Shown here piece by piece: positions 15,526 to 20,674 of a stretch of DNA of 20,674 bases. Every line of letters begins with the position of its first letter. Position 1 is the stretch's first letter. This stretch comes from Prevotella sp. UBA6994 (lineage in GTDB: Bacteria > Bacteroidota > Bacteroidia > Bacteroidales > Bacteroidaceae). The notes beneath the pieces are model-generated. The model saw only the letters and a list, made by a program, of their open reading frames with translations. It had not been told where the DNA came from and did not search any database. The stretch is from assembly GCA_002449845.1 (NCBI GenBank), contig DJXW01000043.1:1-20674 (forward strand), read 5' to 3'. The translations under genes were made by a program, and so were the position numbers.

Positions 15526-18500
15526 ATGACCATGAAGAAAATTCTTCTCATTACTATCATTCTTGTCACAATGCCTTTCGTGTTGAAAGCCGACACGAAA
15601 CAACAAAACGCGAAGTGGAATACACCGCAAGCTGGCAATCCCTTCATCCCTGGTTATTTTGCCGACCCTACCATCAAGAAGTTTGGTGACACCTATTATT
15701 TATATGCCACCACCGACGGCACGGGCAACGGGTATGGTCCCGCACAGGTGTGGGTATCGAAAGACTTCCGCAACTGGACCAACCGTGTTATGGACTGGCC
15801 CACGACAGAGGTGGTGTGGGCTCCCGACGTGATGAAAGGGGCTGACAGCCTTTACCATTATTTCTATTGTGAGCCATGCGTATTGCATGAAGGCATTGGC
15901 GAGACTCCTACCGGACCGTGGCACAACATCTTGGGCGACACCAATGCGGTATTGGTGGAAGACCGATTCGTACACAATGCCATTACGCTCGACGGACAGA
16001 CATTCGTTGACGATGACGGTAGCGTGTATATCTATTTCGGTACATGGGGCATTTACGACGGGTTCGGTTGCGGCGTTGCCAAATTCAATCCCGACATGAA
16101 ATCGTTCAGTGAGAAAAAACTTATTCCCAATACGGAGGTGAAAGACTTTTTCGAGGCTCCCTTTGTATTGAAACGCAACGGCATCTATTACTTCATGTAC
16201 TCTTCCGGCTCGTGCCACGACCATACCTATCGTGTGCAATATGCCATCAGCACAGTAGGACCGATGGGACCTTACCAATATAAAGGATGTATCTTGGAGA
16301 CCAATGCCGACTGTACCGTTCACGGACCTGGACATCACAGCGTGTTGCAAGATGGTGATGACTATTACATTGTGTATCATCGTCATAATATCCCACAAGC
16401 CACTCATGGATTCAACCGACAGATTTGTATCGACAAACTGACGTTCACTCCTGATGGAGACATTGAGAAGGTTGTGCCTACTCATGATGGCGTATTGCCC
16501 AAATCGGTTGAAAATATGCCTACGCTCCACAACTTGGCTTTCGGTGCCAAGGTAAAGGCTTCGAGTTTTTACGATGAGTGGTTTCGTCCTGAATATGTGA
16601 CTGATGACAACAACGCCACGCTATGGAAACCTGCCACCTGCACGGGGCAAGACTACATAGAGATTGACTTGGGAGAAGTGAAGACTTTCAACCAGATATG
16701 GACTCAATTTGAGTTTGCCACGTTCTACTACCAATACAAGATTGAAACTTCACAAGATGGCTCTGCATGGTCTCTCTATGCCGACAAGACACAAAACAAG
16801 CTCTCAGGCAGTCCGATGATTGACAAGGGCGACACTCAGGCTCGTTACATCCGTATCACCGTAACGGGAAGGGAGAAGAACGGACATTTCGGAGGTATCT
16901 GGAACGTCAAGGTACTGAACTTGCAAGAGGGAGAGGCTGAATGGATGCAGCAAAGCAACACAGGCAATGATGCTTGGAAGAAAAGACACTTTGCCAACGA
17001 CAGCCAGCCTCGTGCCGCAAGGCATCAAGAACCCATCGTTGACCTCACAGCAATGGACTATCGCATTGGCAGCGTCACCCATACCATTGTCAACCATCCG
17101 AAAGGTGAGTTTTCAAGTACACAACCTATCAGGGTAGAACTGAGAAACGACAAGCCTGCCTTCCACTTCACGGGAACGCAATTGTTCAAGAGCGATTTCA
17201 GATTGCCCAACACGTTGGAATACAGTGCTCCCTACTCTGTCACGGCGTGGATATTGAATCCGAAAGTGGAGAAGAATGAATGTGTGGCACAATTCATTCC
17301 CGACAGACACGACCTTTCTACCATCGAACTGTGTAACGGCAGCGACCCGCAAAACGGGTTGATGATGCACAATGCGTCGTTTGAGAACAGCGGAACGAAA
17401 CTCATCAAGGAGCATGAGGGAGAATGGCAATACTGGACCATCACCTATGATGGTTACATGGAGCGGCATTACCTGAACGGCAAGAAGGTTTCAGAGAAAA
17501 ACATGATGCTGCTCTTGCGCCCTGCTCAATGGATGCAGATTGGTGCATCGTTTGAGGGCAACAGTCCGTTCGACGGTTACTTGCACTCCTTGCAACTCTA
17601 TGACCGTGTGCTCACCGAAAAGGAGATACAAACACTATATCAAAAGCCTCTCAACATCAACTTAGAAGAGGCGAAGGCTCTGCAAAACCAAGCGGCAAGG
17701 GAAGAGCTGCAAGGGGCAACGGTAGAGGCGATTGCCGTCACTCCGTATCTGCTGAGACTGCAACTGAGAAACGCCAAAGGAGAGGTGATGAAACCTGGTT
17801 TCAACGCCATTTCCTACCAAATCAAGAACGAGAGTACGACGAAATGGGACATGAATCCCACTGTATTGCGCACCATCCCACGTCCTAACAAATATACGAT
17901 TATCGCAATGGCTCGTACTCCTGACGGAGAAATCGTGAAAGTCAATACAACGAAGGTGAAAGTTGACATCAAAGACTTCCAGGGTTACGTTGACTTCTTC
18001 GAGGTTCCTTCGCTCAAAAAGAACTGGCTGTTCATGAAAGGGATTCGTGCCGAGGACACGGAAGCCAAGATAGAGGGCGGCGAACTGACGATTTCGTCTA
18101 AGTCGGGTAACTTCAACGCTAACGCCAATGACAATGGGGCACTGCTCTACAAAGAATTGCAAGGTGACTTCGTAATGGAGTGTATGGTGACGGGAATGAC
18201 GGGAAGCGACAAACGCAAGACTCCATCATACAACGAGGGTGGCTTGATGGTGTTGGACGACAGCGACAAAAGAGACCAACAAATCGTGCAGATGGGCGTG
18301 TTTCCCAATTACAACTGTGGCAATATGCTGACCACGGTGAGCAACCACGGCAACCGACCGCAATATCCTGTCGGCAACGGTTGGGACTATGCTCAGTGGA
18401 TGCAAATAGAACGCCAAGGCACTACGTTCCACGTACGTACCAGCAATAACGGTATCGACTGGAAAGAAACTGCGGGCTCTCCCGTGGTGATGCCTAAGAT

Positions 18501-18609
18501 AACGAACGACAAGATCGTGAAAGTGGGTATGTACCAAGTTACTTATACTGACAACAAGGCTTCCGTCACCTTCGACAACTTTAAGTTGTACGTCAAGAAA
18601 CAGAAATAG
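15526..18609 (+). CDS. secreted family 43 glycoside hydrolase, multidomain
   Basis: 1027 residues. A signal peptide spans about 1-22 (KKILLITIILVTMPFVLKA); ATG 15532 is an alternative start. The five-bladed GH43 catalytic domain lies at about 35-320, with the usual acidic triad: Asp47 in FADPT (base), Asp156 in LDGQTF before DDDG (pKa modulator) and Glu210 in FFEAPF (acid). An F5/8-type-C-like carbohydrate-binding domain follows (about 335-465), then a LamG/concanavalin-like domain (about 500-710), then a C-terminal beta-sandwich resembling GH43_C2 (about 815-1025). It probably removes arabinose or xylose from plant polysaccharides outside the cytoplasm; the exact linkage cannot be told from motifs. 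No SusC/SusD pair is next to it, so it is not in a visible polysaccharide utilisation locus. Confidence 0.92.
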   Translation: MTMKKILLITIILVTMPFVLKADTKQQNAKWNTPQAGNPFIPGYFADPTIKKFGDTYYLYATTDGTGNGYGPAQVWVSKDFRNWTNRVMDWPTTEVVWAPDVMKGADSLYHYFYCEPCVLHEGIGETPTGPWHNILGDTNAVLVEDRFVHNAITLDGQTFVDDDGSVYIYFGTWGIYDGFGCGVAKFNPDMKSFSEKKLIPNTEVKDFFEAPFVLKRNGIYYFMYSSGSCHDHTYRVQYAISTVGPMGPYQYKGCILETNADCTVHGPGHHSVLQDGDDYYIVYHRHNIPQATHGFNRQICIDKLTFTPDGDIEKVVPTHDGVLPKSVENMPTLHNLAFGAKVKASSFYDEWFRPEYVTDDNNATLWKPATCTGQDYIEIDLGEVKTFNQIWTQFEFATFYYQYKIETSQDGSAWSLYADKTQNKLSGSPMIDKGDTQARYIRITVTGREKNGHFGGIWNVKVLNLQEGEAEWMQQSNTGNDAWKKRHFANDSQPRAARHQEPIVDLTAMDYRIGSVTHTIVNHPKGEFSSTQPIRVELRNDKPAFHFTGTQLFKSDFRLPNTLEYSAPYSVTAWILNPKVEKNECVAQFIPDRHDLSTIELCNGSDPQNGLMMHNASFENSGTKLIKEHEGEWQYWTITYDGYMERHYLNGKKVSEKNMMLLLRPAQWMQIGASFEGNSPFDGYLHSLQLYDRVLTEKEIQTLYQKPLNINLEEAKALQNQAAREELQGATVEAIAVTPYLLRLQLRNAKGEVMKPGFNAISYQIKNESTTKWDMNPTVLRTIPRPNKYTIIAMARTPDGEIVKVNTTKVKVDIKDFQGYVDFFEVPSLKKNWLFMKGIRAEDTEAKIEGGELTISSKSGNFNANANDNGALLYKELQGDFVMECMVTGMTGSDKRKTPSYNEGGLMVLDDSDKRDQQIVQMGVFPNYNCGNMLTTVSNHGNRPQYPVGNGWDYAQWMQIERQGTTFHVRTSNNGIDWKETAGSPVVMPKITNDKIVKVGMYQVTYTDNKASVTFDNFKLYVKKQK

Positions 18610-18686
18610 AGCATCTAAGCAAAGCCTGTCATCTCGACTTCAGAACTCTTTAAACTCCAAACAACCAATAAACAAATATAGTCAAT

Positions 18687-19286
18687 ATGGAAATCAACAA
18701 ATCCGAATTTGTAACGTCAGCACCCTACGTGAGTGCTTGCCCTACAGATACCAAACCAGAATATGCTTTCATCGGCAGATCCAACGTGGGAAAGTCGAGC
18801 CTCATCAACATGCTTTGCAACCATAAGGGGCTTGCCAAGACTTCTTCCACACCGGGAAAGACCCTGCTCATCAACTATTTCATCATCAACAACGAATGGT
18901 ATCTCATAGACTTACCTGGCTATGGCTTTGCCAAACGGTCGCAAAAGGTACAGCAACAGATTGACCAGATGATCCGTGGATATATCTTGCAAAGGAAACA
19001 AATGGTCAACCTTTTCGTACTTGTTGACATCCGACTGAAACCGCAGAAGATAGACCGTGAGTTTATCGACTGGTTGGGAATGAGTGGCATTCCATTCACC
19101 ATCGTCTTTACAAAAGCAGACAAACTCAGCAAGGCAAAGGCGCAAGAAAACACCACGCTATGGATGAACGAACTGAAAGAGACATGGGAGGAACTACCAC
19201 CCTACTTCATCACCAGTGCAGAGAGCAAATTGGGAAGAGAGGAAATGCTTGACTATATCGAACAGATAAACAAAGAAATCAAGTAG
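18687..19286 (+). CDS. engB: ribosome biogenesis GTPase EngB/YsxC
   Basis: 199 residues, the normal length for this essential cytoplasmic GTPase, which acts in late assembly of the large ribosomal subunit. All G motifs are visible: G1 GRSNVGKSS (30-38), G2 SSTPGKT (53-59), G3 DLPGYG (75-80), G4 TKAD (142-145) and G5 TSAES (176-180). The family signature PGKTLLINYF is present. It starts 77 nt after the GH43 stop on the same strand; no consensus promoter or terminator was found in the gap. Confidence 0.97.
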   Translation: MEINKSEFVTSAPYVSACPTDTKPEYAFIGRSNVGKSSLINMLCNHKGLAKTSSTPGKTLLINYFIINNEWYLIDLPGYGFAKRSQKVQQQIDQMIRGYILQRKQMVNLFVLVDIRLKPQKIDREFIDWLGMSGIPFTIVFTKADKLSKAKAQENTTLWMNELKETWEELPPYFITSAESKLGREEMLDYIEQINKEIK

Positions 19287-19306
19287 CTTCTTGCATCTTA
19301 CTCTCA

Positions 19307-19346
19307 TGCTTCTTGCTTTTTGCTTCTTGCTTCTTGCTTTCTTGCC
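19307..19346. repeat. CTTCTTGCTT low-complexity tandem repeat
   Basis: Repeated GCTTCTTGCTT units directly after the engB stop. Similar TCTCTTGCTTCC runs occur at about 20597-20625, and TCTCACCTCTCACC occurs both here (about 19370) and at about 14393. It looks like slippage-prone filler DNA. Confidence 0.6.
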
Positions 19347-19433
19347 TCTCAATCTCCAAGACATATCTCTCACCTCTCACCACTCACCACTAACTTTGTC
19401 CTATAAATTCTGAATTTACCCCCTAAAATACGG

Positions 19434-19474
19434 GCATTTTTTCAAACGAGTTGATACTTGATGAAAAAAAATGC
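19434..19474. repeat. GCATTTTTTCA/TGAAAAAAAATGC inverted repeat
   Basis: GCATTTTTTCA (19434-19444) faces TGAAAAAAAATGC (19462-19474). It is an AT-rich hairpin about 150 nt after engB and a weak candidate for a terminator of that gene. Confidence 0.45.
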
Positions 19475-19547
19475 TCATTTTTTGATATTGTATTAAGCCA
19501 CTCATTATCAACGATTTATGATTTAACAGTATTTACAATCACAATAA

Positions 19548-19597
19548 AAGCCCATGTTTTTAGGTCCAAAAAGCCACTTTTTGGGCTTTAAAAACAT
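19548..19597. repeat. AT-rich inverted repeat
   Basis: ATGTTTTTA (19554-19562) pairs exactly with TAAAAACAT (19589-19597). Between them are CCAAAAAG and CTTTTTGG (inner pair). AAAGCCC and GGGCTTT are overlapping alternative arms. It runs directly into the 21-bp tandem array. Confidence 0.6.
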
Positions 19598-19678
19598 ATA
19601 TAGTTAGCACTCGTAACATACATAGTTACGCTCATAACATACATAGTTACGTTCGTAACATGCTATGTTACGATGAAA
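19594..19678. repeat. four tandem ~21-bp units with internal dyad
   Basis: Units at 19594-19615, 19616-19636, 19637-19657 and 19658-19678 have the form ACATACATAGTTACGYTCRTA. GTAAC...GTTAC dyads span each junction. The last unit carries GTAACATGCTAT, whose reverse complement is in the loop upstream of the helicase gene (820-831). It is too short and has no spacers, so it is not CRISPR. Confidence 0.75.
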
Positions 19679-19849
19679 AACACGATTTCTCACCCATCTT
19701 ACCCCATTTTTCCACTTTCCCAATTCTATTTCGCAAGAAAACCCGAACAAAATTTTGTTGGGATAATTGACAATTGATAATTCATAATTCACAATTCATA
19801 AGGGAATAATATACTCATTGGCATCATATTTATTCTGATTGTTATTGCA

Positions 19850-20049
19850 AGCCCCGATAGGGGCGGACAGAACACAGGCAGGTGGTGTAGCGGAGCGGAA
19901 CCCCTGCAAAGGATGTATGAGCATATTGAAGCCCCGATAGGGGCGACAGAATTACTCTCGTATCTTCGGTACTCTGTTTTGCTGACGGCTCTTTTTTACA
20001 GGGGTTTCGCTTCACCCCTGCCTGTGTTCTTAACGCCCCTATCGGGGCT
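19850..20049. mobile_element. 200-bp REPIN/MITE-like element with 16-bp terminal inverted repeats
   Basis: AGCCCCGATAGGGGCG (19850-19865) and its exact reverse complement (20034-20049) bound the element. A third direct copy lies at 19930-19945. Inside the ends, GAACACAGGCAGG...ACCCCTG and CAGGGG...CCTGCCTGTGTTC form a second inverted pair. No transposase is encoded, so any movement would depend on an enzyme elsewhere. No target-site duplication was evident. Confidence 0.7.
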
Positions 20050-20110
20050 CTGTGGGGCAAGTTCATATACTATACTATCCCATTCGTCATCAAAATAATC
20101 AATCTTCAAA

Positions 20111-20189
20111 AGTCTAAGGATTCAAGGATTTCAGGATTAACCTATCGGTGCCTGCACAGAAATTCCTTGAATCCTTAAATCCTTAGACT
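20111..20189. repeat. inverted repeat of iterated AAGGATT units
   Basis: The left arm starts AGTCTAAGGATTCAAGGATT (20111). The right arm ends with AAATCCTTAGACT (20189). The outer 12 nt are perfect (AGTCTAAGGATT/AATCCTTAGACT) and each arm has three AGGATT-type units. The loop is about 21 nt. Confidence 0.7.
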
Positions 20190-20280
20190 ACATTATTAGC
20201 TGGCGATGTACATGGGAAATGCCGTTAGACTACATTAGAACAAGACCAATTACTTGGCAATGTGCATGGGAAAAGCCACG
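20183..20280. repeat. two imperfect direct repeats
   Basis: TTAGACTACATTA starts both 20183 and 20225, and TGGCRATGTRCATGGGAAA follows in each after an unequal spacer (short in the first copy, longer in the second). The first copy overlaps the right arm of the preceding inverted repeat. Confidence 0.6.
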
Positions 20281-20290
20281 CTCAGAGAAT

Positions 20291-20492
20291 GACGCTGAAA
20301 GCGTCAACGCTCGATAACCGAGGGTACGAGCGCAGCGAGCACCCCCGGATTGCGACATGCTACACATCATCAGCACTCTGAAGGAGTGCCACCATACGTG
20401 CAGTGGGCGACTCCTTCAGAGTCGTTCCCCCCCTCATTGCCCACTATCCGCAGGTCCTTCGGACACTACAGAGCGGAGACTGCCTTGCAGTC
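20291..20492. repeat. array of five mini-hairpins
   Basis: Perfect small stems with 3-5-nt loops: GACGCT-GAA-AGCGTC (20291-20305), GCACTC-TGAAG-GAGTGC (20373-20389), GACTC-CTTCA-GAGTC (20409-20423), GTCC-TTC-GGAC (20454-20464) and GACTGC-CTT-GCAGTC (20478-20492). The second and third also pair with each other (13 bp). No coding potential. Confidence 0.65.
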
Positions 20493-20674
20493 TGATTTGT
20501 TGAGCCGTATGTGCTGAGTGAATAAATGTTGAGTGTTGGGCGTTTAGTGTTTAGTGATGAATAGCCGTGGCTGCTTGCTCATCAATCACAAAAGCATATC
20601 TCTTGCTTCCAATTTTCTTGCTTCTAATCCACTAAATCATATCTCTTACTTTAGTACTGGTGCGATAAAATCGC
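20493..20674. other. gene-free end of window
   Basis: Low-complexity GTTTAGTGTTTAGTGA and CTTGCTTCC runs; no gene seen. The last 13 nt form GCGAT-AAA-ATCGC, which may be the edge of a further hairpin cut by the window. Confidence 0.5.

Noticed and set aside
15700..16530. 276-codon minus-strand frame
   Set aside because: Shadow of the GH43 catalytic domain, whose active-site motifs fix the true frame.
19594..19678. CRISPR array
   Set aside because: Units are contiguous 21-22-mers without unique spacers, and no cas gene is present.
19604..19792. 62-codon minus-strand frame with a CYERNYVCYERNYV repeat
   Set aside because: The peptide repeat simply mirrors the 21-bp DNA units; no upstream signal or family resemblance.
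19842..20098. Reading frames of 61-74 codons in the 200-bp element
   Set aside because: They lie in the palindromic element on both strands and match no protein pattern.

Overview
The window looks like chromosomal DNA from a Bacteroidota bacterium, most likely in or near Prevotella (Prevotellaceae). The minus-strand 16S rRNA 5' end has the Prevotella-like arrangement. Promoters fit the Bacteroidota consensus (TTTG, about 20 nt, TAnnTTTG). Shine-Dalgarno sites are not evident. The genes include a multidomain GH43 glycosidase and an OmpA-type lipoprotein typical of the phylum. The genus is an inference from partial 16S.

Layout, left to right. Positions 1-608 hold the truncated start of an rRNA operon, its leader and its promoter, all on the minus strand. 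Divergent from it is an accessory block (971-8670). It starts with a very large single-gene anti-phage-type protein: a transglutaminase-like N-terminus, DUF4011, an SF1 helicase, a Vsr/MTES_1575-like nuclease and DUF3320, the architecture I know as Hhe. A DUF4236 protein and a six-segment voltage-gated-type K+ channel follow. The last two genes are visibly more AT-rich than the rest. Next comes about 1.85 kb without a gene (8671-10520). It holds two diverged copies of a roughly 360-bp element (9052-9412 and 10004-10364), each built round a long hairpin whose arms differ in sequence but still pair, and between them a nested inverted repeat with a perfect 34-bp stem.

Positions 10521-11726 encode a secreted retropepsin-like aspartyl protease with a PDZ domain. 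A decayed toxin-antitoxin pair follows on the minus strand: an intact-looking antitoxin and a RelE/ParE-like toxin that appears to lack its middle. Positions 12322-14289 form a tight three-gene operon with overlapping genes: a STAS protein, a RelA-type (p)ppGpp synthetase and an HD-family (p)ppGpp hydrolase, closed by a strong terminator. An OmpA-family lipoprotein (minus) and a GH43 enzyme (plus) are divergent. The GTPase EngB/YsxC (18687-19286) is the last gene.

The final 1.39 kb (19287-20674) has no credible gene. It is a dense collection of repeats: tandem 21-bp units with dyad symmetry, a 200-bp element with 16-bp terminal inverted repeats, an iterated-unit inverted repeat and a run of mini-hairpins. 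The best candidates for something undescribed are the twin structured elements at 9052-10364 and the coupling of an Hhe-like gene to DUF4236 and an ion channel.
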